From Clavulina sp. PMI_390 (Eukaryota; Basidiomycota; Agaricomycetes; Cantharellales; Hydnaceae): a stretch of DNA of 64,000 bases. Shown here piece after piece: positions 35,307 to 46,978 of the stretch. The notes under the pieces were generated by a model. The model was not told where the DNA came from and did no database searches. It saw only the letters and a program-made list of their open reading frames with translations. The translations under genes were made by a program, and so were the position numbers. Each line of letters starts with the position of its first letter. Within the stretch, counting starts at the first letter, position 1. Where the stretch lies: contig WIDE01000107.1 in NCBI GenBank assembly GCA_015039315.1, positions 1 through 64,000 of the forward strand, given 5' to 3'.

Positions 35307-37000
35307 ATGCAGGTGCCGGAGTCCCTTCCGACAGATCTGAGCCTTCTCTTTGAATCGCTGCTGGATTCACTTCTCCCCCTTACTCGGATATCGACCCCGT
35401 CTTTCCATACACTCCAGCTCATCCCTGCTGGGCGTCATGCAATGCAAGAGTCTTTCGCTAGGGATCGTTATGCCGTTTCGGTATGCCAAACCCACCTAGA
35501 GAATCTCTCTAGTAAATTATCATATATCGCTTCAATCTGCTCATACCTTCATCAAGCGCTCGACGCTCACTCCAATCCTATCCATTCCCTTCCCATTGAG
35601 CTGCTGCAACGGGTTATAAGATTCGCTGTCGAGTCGCCAATACGAGCGGACCAAGTTGTGCAGCTGTCTCTCGTGTGCAAAAGGTGGAATAAAGCCATCT
35701 TCGGGATGAGCGAGCTTTTCACGCGCCCAAATTGGGGCCGCTGGCCGTCATCTTATGTCCAAAAGTGGCTTTCTCATTCGGCTTCGAGGCCGCTTGAGTG
35801 CTCAGTTGCCTCAAATTCTACCCCAGGTACCCTCAGTGTACTCTCGCTGTTCAGCTCCAGAATCCCTAGATTGAAGATTTATCTCAGTGACGACGAAATC
35901 TACGAGCTCACGGCCTTGTTCACTAAGGGTACTATGGTAGGTTTGAGGCACTTAGCCGTAAAAGATGATAGGGGCCGGGACCTCGACCTTAGTAATGCCA
36001 TTCTTCCAGCCCTAGAAACGTTGTATGCCCCGGAGATGCGTATCGTAGGGCCTCTCGCATCTTCTCCAATCCTCGAAAGCTTTGGTTGTGTTATGCATTG
36101 TCGCGAAGAATTTGAGGCCATTGAAACAATCCTTCGTAATTTGAAGACAATCACACATGTTTCGCTCTTCGCCTCTGAGCTAGAAGGTGTGTGGGAGATG
36201 TCTGGACATCAATTGGGTGCGGACAACCCATGGTCACGGCTAAAGTCGCTTCGCCTCTACGGCTATCACGACGAAGCTGATCTAGGCATTGCATCATACC
36301 TGCGGTCTATGCAGGGCCTTGAGCTCAAAACGCTAGAACTAGTCAATTTGGACACTACAGTTCTGGACAAGGTCCTGGCAGAGCTGGTATGTTCATTCGA
36401 CCTTCCCCCATTTGATACGACTCAAGATGAGCTGGTTTAATTAGCCTCCAAGAGCTGCATCTTCTGTAGAAGACTTGCTACTCGTACGCGTTGGGCACCC
36501 AACCGATCTAGAGGGTTATTTCCGGCCTCTCTCAATCCTTAGCTCAGCCCCCGGTTCTATGAGCCACCGGGTAGAGTCTTTAGCACTCCCTAATTTGCGG
36601 TCCATCATTATCTCTAGCGCTCCGAGATATAGAAGCGAGCCTACGCACCATCGTTGGACGCTTCCTATGGAGCTCGTAACAAATATGGTCGACGCTCGGC
36701 GGGGCATCTTGAAACGTGTTGTATTTCCGTACGGTTTTGACCACACAGGGGGGCAGCCTTCCATTGGGAAGGTGTACCGAGGGAAAGGTGTGGGTGCGGA
36801 GTTGGTAGAGACAGCCCCTCTCACCGTCGAGCAACTGCATCGTCTGCAGGGTTCAGAGCCGGGGAGAATCATAGAGGTTGGCAAAAACTCCTTTGACGCA
36901 GCCATCATAGTTCCTGCCTACTAACCGCCTTTCGTAGATTGGATATAAATGGCCGATTGACGATCACGGCTTCGACATGGAGCCCCCAGACTGGGTATGA
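35307..37000 (+). CDS. F1: F-box protein, 524 aa
   Basis: Probable SCF substrate receptor. Exons: 35307-36386, 36445-36876, 36938-37000, with all introns in phase 0. The ATG at 35307 is chosen because F2-F4 start at the matching place (xxVESLPTDL-type N-terminus); the frame is open further upstream. A helical region (residues 40-90, FARDRYAVSVCQTHLENLSS) precedes the F-box at about 94-146 (SLPIELLQRVIRFAVESP, then LVCKRWNKAIFGMSELF). A leucine-rich-like middle follows (LPALETLYAPEMRIVGPLA, shared by F1-F4). Exon 2 holds LLLVRVGHPTDLEGYF and ARRGILKRVVFPYGF. The last exon is IGYKWPIDDHGFDMEPPDWV, a tail conserved in F2-F4. Divergently paired with D1. Confidence 0.85.
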
Positions 37001-37857
37001 GCATACCTCCAGGAACTCGCAGGAGGGCAGGCACAACAGCTCCGTTCAGTCTTCAACTCCTCGTACCCTTTCAACCTGAGCCATCACGACGCTGGACTTC
37101 CGCCGATTAGATTCAGGGGGCCAATAGTGCTCGTTGCCAAGCTATCATCACTCTATACCACCTACTGTCCCCGGTCTCTGGTACGTCAACGGTGCCGTCA
37201 GAGTCACCTCAGGTGTGAAGGCGAGGGAGAAACCCTTTTTTTTCTCTTGCTTCATTTTGTATTCAATGAGGATGGAAACAAACAGCCTCCACCTATTACA
37301 ACGGCCTCGCACCCTCATGTAGCATTAATTGATCATAATTGGTCAACACCAGCGACCGTAGCTGTAGATCCCCAGGTGGCTGAAGGAAAAAAGTATCTGG
37401 ATCCGTGTGCGGGCGGCGATGTTATGCTGCACGAAGATGAACGCCGATTACAGTTAGCAACGAAGAATTATCCAGCATCGCGTGGCAAGATAGTGTATTT
37501 GCCTTTACGGCATTGGCGAACAAGGTTACTAGGGGGATACGTGTACAGGATAAATGGGTGGGTGGGTGGATGGGTAACGATGGTAGACGACAGAGAGGCT
37601 AGCAAAAGCCGCCACTCAAGCAGAGGGGAAAGCAACGACAGATAGCATTATAACAAAACTGTTACCAAAAAAAAATCAAAGCAAGAAGCCCCAAAGAGAA
37701 TTGCGAGCTCGTGGAGATCACTAGTATCTCCACGATAGGTGAAATCAAGCAAGGATAGCACGACGGCAGACGTAGCAATTAGAATGACGGTAGCGGAGAA
37801 AACTTGTCAAAGCAGTGAATGAAGAACGAGAGTGGGAGAGTGGGAGTCTTGCAAGGA
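37001..37857. other. intergenic between F1 and D2
   Basis: Tail-to-tail gap. The 172-codon plus-strand frame at 37127-37645 has no recognised feature, and no counterpart was seen in the gap after F2, so it is probably not coding. Confidence 0.5.
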
Positions 37858-39955
37858 TCACATATAGTGAACTTTGTTGTCGTTACGTTTGTCGCGTGAG
37901 CTGTTTTGGGTATCGATGCTGATATCAAAGGGATGTGATTTCGAGTCGTCCCCAGCAGGTGTATACCCGTCTTCTATACTCTCTTGTGGAGCTAGATCTG
38001 ACATGACGTAGGTGTCACGGGTGATCCCGACGTACACTCCAGGTTGAGAGGCGGAGGGGGTCTCAGCTTCCGGCTATGGAGGTCATAGAGATACATAAGA
38101 GGGTTAGAACATTTTGTGGGATGGGGATGAGACGCCGAGAACACCAGAATAACAAGAAATTAGGTGCAGAGGAAAGGGATAACGAACCTCGAAGGTTGTG
38201 GACTTGATCGTCGTGGTCAACGCATGTTCATTTGCCGCGAATCGCAGTGCATGTAACCCTCTACCACTCGCAGCTGTCCCAGTAGCAGGGCGCTCCGAGT
38301 TGTTGTTGCGGTCGAGACTGCGGGCGAAATCTGATGTTCCCATACGCATCGTGCTGACCTTTCGGTACGTCCCGCGACTGTTGAGGAGGTAGAGGAAGCT
38401 GTTGGAATAGACCTTTCCGACAGCCATGACGGGGACAAGATGCATGTCGGTTCCGGGGATGAGGAAGAGGAAGAGGCAGTCTACGAGGACCGTCACGAAT
38501 GTTGCGGCACCTGTTTCGAGCTGTGGGAAACGGAGTCAGTCAGGCTCGGACGCCCTAGTATTGCAACTAGGGGAACCAAACTCACGATGGATCGATTGAT
38601 TTTGGTGATTAGGTTATCTGTATCCTTGAAACCAGTCTTTGATTGGCTCAGGGACCATATCATAATGGCCATGATGGATACCTGGAAGTGGAGCCATAGA
38701 TAAAATCAGGCGTCAAACGTAGGGATGACGTTCAAAGATGATCACTCACGTCGCAAAGCATTGCGAATATGAACCACACGATGGCGATATGTTGCAGTGT
38801 GACGTTATCGGCGCTGGAATGAAGGGAATGTTCAATCAGTGTAAATGATATTGGTGCTAATACGCTTACGTTGAGTTCGCCAAGAACGAACCGATCCCTG
38901 CATAAATCCCAAACGCTGAAAGCAAAGGGTAAGAGGCGTCATTGATGAGGAAATTTCGAACGGAATTGACGGGTAAGTACCTCCTTGGATGATGGCAAAA
39001 ACAACTACCATCGCACTCCAATATGGGACTTTGGTGATAACCCAGATCCTGAAAAGAGGGAAACGGAAGGATAGTGAGCAAGAAGCAATGCCTATGGAGA
39101 AAGGCTGGCTCATGTGGAGTAAGGGAGACAGGTACCTCCACGCATAGAAGCCTATAGACGGAGGTCGGAGGTTGGTCAACAACGATCAAGACGTGGGGAC
39201 GCGTATGACGGTACCTTGGACAATCCAGGAGACTGGAACACTGAAGAAAGGAATGCTGGATAACGCCCACATCGATGTGCCAAGGAAAGTGAAGTCCGCT
39301 AAAGGGACATTCAGAAGATAGGGTGAGACCTTCTGAGAACCTCTGCAAAGAAGAAAAATCTTACCGTAATGCGTCACGGAATATTCCCAAGTCTTGTGAA
39401 TGGAAGCGGCGTGTGAGAAACTACCACTTTGCCAAGGCATAGGTGGTAACATACCATATACATCATAAGCGCTGAAGAAAGAGAGGCGTAAGAATAGACT
39501 CTTGGAATTTCAACAGCTCCGCTTACCAGTTTGTGTTACATCGATCACAAATGCTAGTATGACTAGAGACCGAATCCCTGCAGCAACAGTCAGGCGAATG
39601 TATGTGACGTTTTAGGCGATACGAACAAAGAGGGTCACGGAAGTTTCCAAAATACTACGGCAGGAGTGACTGGTCAGGATGCAGGATGTGTTACTGTCAA
39701 GAGGATTCGGCACACATACCTGCGAGACTTGGAGACACAAAACTCCGAAAAGGATTGAGTTCAGAAAGTTTCCTGAAAGTTAGAGCGATCAGCGTTTAGT
39801 AACACCTTGTGGGTCGGTTGCCTTACCTATCTGCATCGGCCCTAGTCTGAAAGCAGCCGAGTCAGGAACGAGGTCTCAGGATTAGGCAAAGGCACATACG
39901 TCAGTCTAAGCTCATGGCTTTGTGCTGGAGTGAGTTCTAATATTGAAGGAGGCAT
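37858..39955 (-). CDS. D2: DUF6534-type multi-pass membrane protein, about 391 aa
   Basis: Paralog of D1 with the same 15-exon plan. Start ATG 39955 (MPPSILELTPAQSHELRL). The 16-bp exon is at 39151-39136, exon 14 at 38520-38188, and the last exon at 38073-37858 (TGA). All exons checked are open and bounded by splice sites, though the donor after FGNFRDPL is a weak GTTCGT. Membrane segments align one-to-one with D1. Differences from D1 cluster in the tail (NNNSERPATGTAASGRGLHA). The end (SSRDKRNDNKVHYM) resembles the end of D1 (RHDDNKTHYV), a C-terminal signal lost in D3. Head-to-head with F2. Function unknown. Confidence 0.85.
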
Positions 39956-42172
39956 GGAAAGAGCGTCTGAGCGTCTAAGGAGGAGCCGTTGCTGGAGGGG
40001 AGGTGAGACGTGGGCCTCTGGCCGAGCCAAGAGAAAAACTTTGCTTTATACACGAGTTGGCGGCCAGGATACAGTGAGACAATGTGATATAGCGTTCAGG
40101 AAGCTTCTTTCCAAGATCGATCACTGGCGGAAGGTGCAGAGTGCGGTAGAGGAAGAGGGAGAGAGACAAGTTGTGGGAAGCCGCGGTGGGGCCACCCCCT
40201 GGAACATTTACCTCGACCTCTACTAGTATAGATCGACGTTGAATTGGGGCTCAGAAATTATGATGCTGGTATCAAAAAGGATTTTCGATTGGCTACGGTT
40301 GTTGGAGGAGGGCAGGGTCGCCGTCAATTTTTCCATGAACGCGGGGAGTGACGTGATTTGCCGGCGTGACTATCACCCCCGCTCTGACAGCACCACATGC
40401 TCCGTCCTCGCACCTCCCGGAGAGTCAAATCCTCCCGTAGTTTCCTCAGACATCGAGGAGCTCCTTGAGAGCTGAAATTACTACGTTGTAGCTATGGCTG
40501 TCCATCATGATGCTACGAGTCGCCCTGGAGGGCTTGTACCTTTGCAAATTGGGTATTCAGTTTACGTTTCATAGACAGAGTGGCTTCTCGGCACCACCAC
40601 AACTTCTCCAGCCGCACTTCATAGTTCTTCGGCTTCGCTTCCCAACGGTGACTCCGAGAATTCTATTATGACATCTTCTCGGAGACACCAGGCGCGCAAG
40701 GGTAGTCGTGACCAGTTGCGTAGAGACCATCCTTGCAGTTGACATAAGGTACAGGCTACTTGGAAGGTCGTTTGCCAATTGGCACAATATCACCGTGAAT
40801 CTCCTCCACGTGCTAGTCAGGCACGGCCCTTGATTGCCTCAAGTCACTGTCACGGTGAATCCGATCTAGGCAGTTCCCCATGCACCCACCATCGATCGCT
40901 CGGCAATCTTCCGCAATAAGAGAACATTCCACCTGACGGCCCTGCCCGCCAGCTCATCCATTGACGAATCCGTGTATTATTAGATCCAGCAAGCTTCTAA
41001 ACTTTTTGCAGAGATCTAGTGCAATTTAGATAGTGTCTTTCCCAGCGCTCGCTAGGGAGTCTGGCAGATGAGGGACAGCTGGACAGGGGTGCAGAACCGG
41101 AGCGGACACTGAGCACGGTATCAAACAAGCTCACCCTAATGGCGGACACGCTGGCGGAAGTGTTTGGAGGGGGCGGGAGAGGGGCGGGCATGATGAATGA
41201 AATGAACAACGCGGCCCGCCCTCGCCGGCGGGGTGGATTTGGATTTGGCAAATGCTTCGAACCTCACCTGGAGCCCTTGGTGATCAATCTTGCAAGAATC
41301 TTGATAACGTATTAGTCGCCAAACGAATGAAGTTCCCTAAACACTCCGTCCACGAGCCGCGGCACCCCTTATAGCAGATGGTAAACTTCCGAGTCACTCT
41401 CAGGAAAGTCCATCGGTCAGACAAAATACATTTCTCATAATCACCCGCCGGTAGTTTGCTCCCCCAAAGCCAAGGCTCACATACACCAACGACTCGAGGC
41501 TGAACCGTCGGCTGTGAACTTGGGTCTCGGCTGGGCGACTGGGGGTAAATTATCATCCAGCCCCATGGAATACAATTATTCAGAACTTCATTGACCAGCG
41601 GGAATATACTCGGGACAAACAGGGTTGTGTGATTGATAATAAATTTAAAAGGAACACGTGTGTCGTCACCGTAGCCCGACGCCATTGATCTGGCCCTATT
41701 GAAGGCTCAGTACTAATTCAGTTCGCAATGGCGACAGTGGCCGTGAGCCCACCTTGACGATGATATTTGTTGAAGCAAATAAATGAGTATTGTGGGCCTA
41801 GAATAGTTGGCAATAATGAACGGGCCGTGCCAGATACTGGTCGGTGCGGCGTCAATTTCGAAGCAGAAGGGAATGCTCTTGGCATTCAATCATACGGGGG
41901 CCATCTTTGGGCAAACGCGAAAGAGACCCTTCGACCGTCGATGATATTTGGTACCTCAAAGTGCTGTGCAACCAAGAGTTATGAGAGGACTAGAGGTGGC
42001 GAGGAGGAGAGGCGTGGAGAAACCTCGCAAAGGTCAATCGTTCTAGAGTTTGAGACTTTCGCCTCATGCTTTTCGGAACCAAGCACAGCAGACTGAACAA
42101 ATATAAGACTGAATGGAAGCGCCCTGAGCGTCACATATTCACAGCTGTGACTGGGCGGCCCTCATTCCCGCA
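39956..42172. other. spacer of duplicon B
   Basis: 2.22 kb between D2 and F2. A 133-codon minus-strand frame with a true ATG (41685-41284, starting MASGYGDDTRVPFKF) is the only sizeable one. It has no recognised motif and no counterpart in spacers A and C, so I leave it uncalled. Confidence 0.55.
40170..40330. repeat. conserved spacer block, copy B
   Basis: Shares TTGTGGGAAGCCGCGGTGGG and the AGGATTTTCGAT, GGAGGGCAGGGTCG order with copies A and C. Confidence 0.75.
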
Positions 42173-43868
42173 ATGATGACGGTGGAGTCTCTTCCCACAG
42201 ACCTGGATATCCTATTTGGCTCATTAAGGGATTCGATCCAATCTCTTGTTCATATATCACCGCCATCGTGTTATGCACCTCTTTTGATCCCTCATGAGCG
42301 ATATGCTATCCAACAATCGCTCACTCGAGACAGGCGAACAATTTTGGACTGCCGTGCCCGCCTGGAAGATCTATCGAACAAACTATTAGACATCTCATCC
42401 CTGTGCTCATCCCTTGAACATGCGCTGAACACTTATTCTAGTCCACTCAATGACCTCCCCGCAGAACTGCTTCAACACATCATGAGATTCGTTGTTGAAT
42501 CGCCAAGCCAGACTGGGAAAGTTGTGCGGCTATCTTGTGTGTGCAAAACATGGAGCAAAGCCATCTTTGGAATGAGTGAACTCTTCACTTGCCCAGACTG
42601 GGTCCACTGGCCCCTGCCATATGTCAACAAGTGGCTCTCGCATTCCGCCTCGCGACCACTTGAGTGCTTGGTCACCCCACGTCCAGCCGACGACACATTT
42701 GTGGCGCTCTCTCTTTTCCAATCCAGACTCACAATCATAAAGATTCGTCTCAACCAAGATTATATTTCCGAGTTCACTGCACTATTTACAGCGGGTGCAA
42801 TGGGAAGCTTGAAGCACTTGAGCGTGTCAGGTTGCGGGGGCAGTGTCCTTGACCTCAGCGCTGCTGAGCTCCCGGCCTTGGAGACGCTATATGCGCCAGA
42901 GATGCGTATTACAGGGCCTCTTGCAGCTACTCCAGCTCTTCACAGTTTTGGTTCCATAATGCACAGCCTCCCGGACTTTGACGCCATTGAAAAGATTCTC
43001 GACGACTGCAGGGCTATCACTCATGTTACTCTCTTCGCCTCCGTGCCCGACAAGGTGTTCAACATCCCAGAAATTCCAGCCGTTCGCGGCTCTACATGGT
43101 CGCGGCTTAGATCACTTCGACTGCATGGTTATCACGATGAAGATGATGAAAAAATCGTGCTATACCTTCTATCTATGGAGAGTCTTAGGGCTAAAACCCT
43201 GGAACTAGTCGATCTTGATAGTGGGATTCTGAAAAAAGTCCTCCTGGAGCTGGTACGTCAAGCGGTCTTTCCAATCTCTGTAAAAATGACTCATAACCCA
43301 GCCCGTGTGGCTAGCCTCCAAGGGCTGCAGCTTCTGTGGAAACTCTACACATCATTCGCGCTGGACATGAAACGGACCTGATCGATTATTTCAAACCTCT
43401 ATCGACCTCAATCGCTCCGACCGTTTTGGAGTCACAAAGAGACTCTCTACCATTGCCTAGTATTCATTCAATCATTATATCCAGCGCTCCGATACTCAAA
43501 AACGTCCCTACAACCCACCATTGGACGCTGCCCATGGAGCTCTTAACAAGTATGGCAAACTCTCGGCGGGACACCCTGAAACATATTGTATTCTCCCCGA
43601 TCCTTAGTCCTGAATATGATCGATCTTCCACAGGAAACCCGCGTACTGAAGCAAGTGTGGCTGCAGCACCTAGAACTACTGTACCTTTCACCAGTTCGGC
43701 GCTGCGTCTGCTTCAAGACCTGGGATCGGGGAATCCCATCGAGGTCTGCCGAACCCGTCCTTGCGATCCTCGTAGCCGTCATTCACTGATAGTCTTCCCT
43801 CCCAGATCGGATTCGCCTACACCATTGATAATCATGGTTTTGATATGGAGCCTCCCGATTGGACATGA
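42173..43868 (+). CDS. F2: F-box protein, 523 aa
   Basis: Paralog of F1. Exons: 42173-43252, 43315-43743, 43806-43868 (TGA). Exon 1 is exactly as long as in F1 and F3 (1080 nt). N-terminus MMTVESLPTDLDILFGSL. F-box about DLPAELLQHIMRFVVESP to VCKTWSKAIFGMSELF. The middle carries LPALETLYAPEMRITGPLAA and SLRLHGYHDEDDE. Exon 2 starts PPRAAASVETLHIIRAGHE. The last exon gives IGFAYTIDNHGFDMEPPDWT. The frame through intron 1 is open by chance, so a retained-intron reading frame to about 43381 exists but would lose the conserved rest. Head-to-head with D2. Confidence 0.87.
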
Positions 43869-44861
43869 TGTTGTGATCGACATGTATTGGCAGGAGAATC
43901 AAAAGAAAGTCTCCACATCATTGACACCGGTAAAACTCTTCCTTGATAGGCTGGCTCACGTCGAGTCCATACATTGCCTCGCACCGAACTCAGCGATTAT
44001 TTTATCTAATTTGTGCTTCCAGATTGTTTTGCGTTAAGGAGCAACGGCTTTTTTGTTCTCTGAATTCTCATGTTTAGTGTTAGGTCTTCGCAGGAATCAT
44101 CACCCCATCCTTGCTACACTACTTGTCCTATATAAACTCACCCACTCGTCCCAAGCGTCAATCCATCCTATCAATTTATCACATAATCCTCGTCTTATTG
44201 ACACTGAGGCTATCCGACAATTTTCACGACCAACCTCTTCTTGGTACGAATGCCAGTGATATACAACGCAGACGCACCCAAACGACTACTGAGAAAGCTG
44301 GCTCTGACAGCGCCCCCTAGTGATCTTAGGTATGGATCCTTGTGGTAGGAAAAAGGTGTCTGACTCTAAGATCTGTGGTCATCTATCACTGCCAACACCG
44401 ACTCTAAGGCCATGCAGAGTGATGTTATTCTTGTAATCGAAGACGGCCTTCGTCAAAATATTAGCGAATGGAAGCGATTTTTTAAGGTATATGTACAAGG
44501 TATGTGAGTTATCTCGCGGAGGAGTGCCGCGAGAAGGGTACTGAGGAGCTAGTGCTCGAATCGACGACAAATGATAAGAAAACAGGGATATAGTACCTCA
44601 TGAGGAGCAGATCAAACCGAAGATAGCGATAGCGAAAAGCGAAAAGGGTTAAGAGGATAGCAAGTGAGCCTACGTTACTGACGGCTTCATGAAGCAAGCG
44701 GAAACAACGTAGTGAGGAAGATAGCAAGACGAATAGCAGATGTGATGGTAAGAGAGAGGAGGGAATGATATGGTAGGTGATGAGAGACAGCGAGAGCGAA
44801 GGAGGTCAAAGAATTGCGCGGGAGTTCGCCTCCTTGCCAGTAGGTCTGTCGTGGGGGTCAT
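43869..44861. other. intergenic between F2 and D3
   Basis: Tail-to-tail gap of 1.0 kb with short frames only. Confidence 0.5.
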
Positions 44862-46978
44862 TTAGGTGTCGATAGTGATGGTCAAGGGCTCGGGCTTTGA
44901 ATCATCTTTTGCGGGTTTATATTTTGTTTCATTGATATCTTCAGCGCTCTCTTGTTGGCTGAGGTTTGACATAGCGTAGGTATCGTGGGCAATACCCAAG
45001 TACACCCCACTGGCAGTTCGAGAGACGGCTGGGTTCGTGGTGTCACTCTGTGGGGAATGCCGATATAAACGACGAAGGAAGCCAATAAGTTCCAAGGGAT
45101 AATAATTCCGTGGCGAAACAGCAGGAATTCGTAAAGAATGCTAGGCAGGACGTACTTCATGGTTGGTAGACTTGCTCCCCGTGGTGAATACATCCTCATT
45201 CGTGGCAAACCGCATTCCTTGCAATCCTCTTCCAGCCTGAGCCGTTCGGTTCGTGGGTCGCTCCGAGATGATGTTGTTGTCATTGTTGTTGCGATCTAAG
45301 CTGCGCGCGAAATCGGAAGTTCCTAGGCGCATGGTGCTGACCTTTCGATACGTACCGCGGCTGTTCAGTAGATAGAGAAAGCTGTTGGAATAGACTTTCC
45401 CGACAGCCATGACGGGGACAAGATGCATGTCGGTGCCAGGGACGAGGAAGAGGAGCAAACAGTCAACGAGGACTGTGGCTGAGGTCGCTGCTCCTGTCTC
45501 AAGCTAATAGAGTACGAGAAATATATGTGAATTGTTGGTGATATAAGGAGGGGAAGGTGCTTACAACTGATCGGTTGATTCTAGTGATGAGGTTATCTGT
45601 GTCTTTAAACCCAGTCTTCGATTGATTGAGCGACCATATCATGATAACCATGATGGAGACCTAGGGATGGGAGGATACAAATAAACTTTAACCCTCAGGA
45701 TGCAGCATGATAATCATTCAAGTCGCTCACGTCGCAGAGCATCCCAAATATGAACCAGACGATGGCGATTTTCTGGAGAGTGACGTTCTCGGCACTAGGA
45801 TGCAAAGAATCAAAATTTCGAGCATTTAGTCACATAAGTTCCATAAATGATCAGCCACCTACGTGGTGTTCGCGAAGAACGAGCCTACTCCTGCGTAGAT
45901 TCCAAAGGCTGAAGGCGCGCGAGGTTGTAGAAATCATCAACAAGAAAGCCCGGTGCCAAGTTTATGTATACGTGCCTCCTTGGATGATTGCAAAAATGAC
46001 CACCATAATACTCCAGTAGGGGGTCTTTGTAATGATCCAGATCCTGAGGAGGGAAACGTGATGGCACCGTATGAAACGCCAGTAACAATATGAGGAAAGC
46101 TAGACGATCAAACCCATTGTGATAAACGGCGAGAGGAGACGGACCTCCATGCGTAAAATCCTTGAGACAAAGTGGGCAGGAGGTTGCTAGGTCTCAGTAT
46201 CGTAGTTGACTATTGGGGCCGGCGCACAACTGCACCTTGAACAATCCAGGAAACGGGCACGCTGAAGAAAGGGATGCTGCACAAAGTCCAAATGGATGCG
46301 CTCAAGAAGGTGAAATCCGCTATTTTGGTGCGAAAGCAGTTATTAGAGACATATTTGAAGTCGTTCAAAGCATCAAAGTCCTACCATAATGCGTTACAGA
46401 GTATTCCCAGGTCTTGTGAACAACGGCGTGTGAGACCGCTTCTCTGCCACTGCGGTAGTATTCACATACCATATACATCATGAGCGCTGTGGTAAGGAGG
46501 ACAAGTAAGGGACAGATGAGCAACAGCTGGCGGCTCAGGCTCACCAGTTTGCGCGAAGTCAATCAGAAATGCTAGAATGACAAGAGATCGAATCCCTACA
46601 CCAGCGCTCAGCATAAGACAACTTGGAAAACTGGCGAGTAGACTGCTAACATAGTGGGTCGCGGAAGTTGCCAAAGTACTGCAATGAAAGTGAAATGTTA
46701 GCTTCTCGGAAGCGTTCACGTCCGAGGGGTGGTTGAGGTACCTGTGAGACTTGGATGCACAGAACTCCAAAAAGAATGGCGTTTAGAAAATTTCCTTGGA
46801 GCGATAAATGTCAGTACTGGCATAAGATACCGCAGTTGAGTGGTCACACCGATCTGCATTGGTCCTAGGCTGAGAGCCAAGTGAGCATGTGCAGCCTCAA
46901 TGCGTGGAACGAAGGTACATACGTTAGTCTGACTTCATAGCTCTGTGCTGGAGTGAGCGCTAGTCCTGAGGGAGCCAT
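44862..46978 (-). CDS. D3: DUF6534-type multi-pass membrane protein, about 386 aa
   Basis: Third copy, same exon plan as D1. Start ATG 46978 (MAPSGLALTPAQSYEVRL). The 16-bp exon is at 46160-46145, exon 14 at 45503-45156, and the last exon at 45047-44862 (TAA). The intron after the segment ending FAIIQGG starts with GC (donor at 45975-45974, GCACGT). The next GT would shift the frame, so this is a second GC-AG intron in the window. Segment 3 is more changed than in D1/D2 (FLSASIWTLCSIPFFSVP). The tail is shorter and ends PLTITIDT, without the DNKxHY ending. Head-to-head with F3. Function unknown. Confidence 0.85.

Noticed and set aside
35900..36154. Antisense open frames inside the F-box and DUF6534 genes
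   Set aside because: They are shadows of the coding strand and are not independently conserved in the paralogs.
41284..41685. 133-codon minus-strand frame in spacer B
   Set aside because: The matching parts of spacers A and C do not keep such a frame, so coding is not supported.
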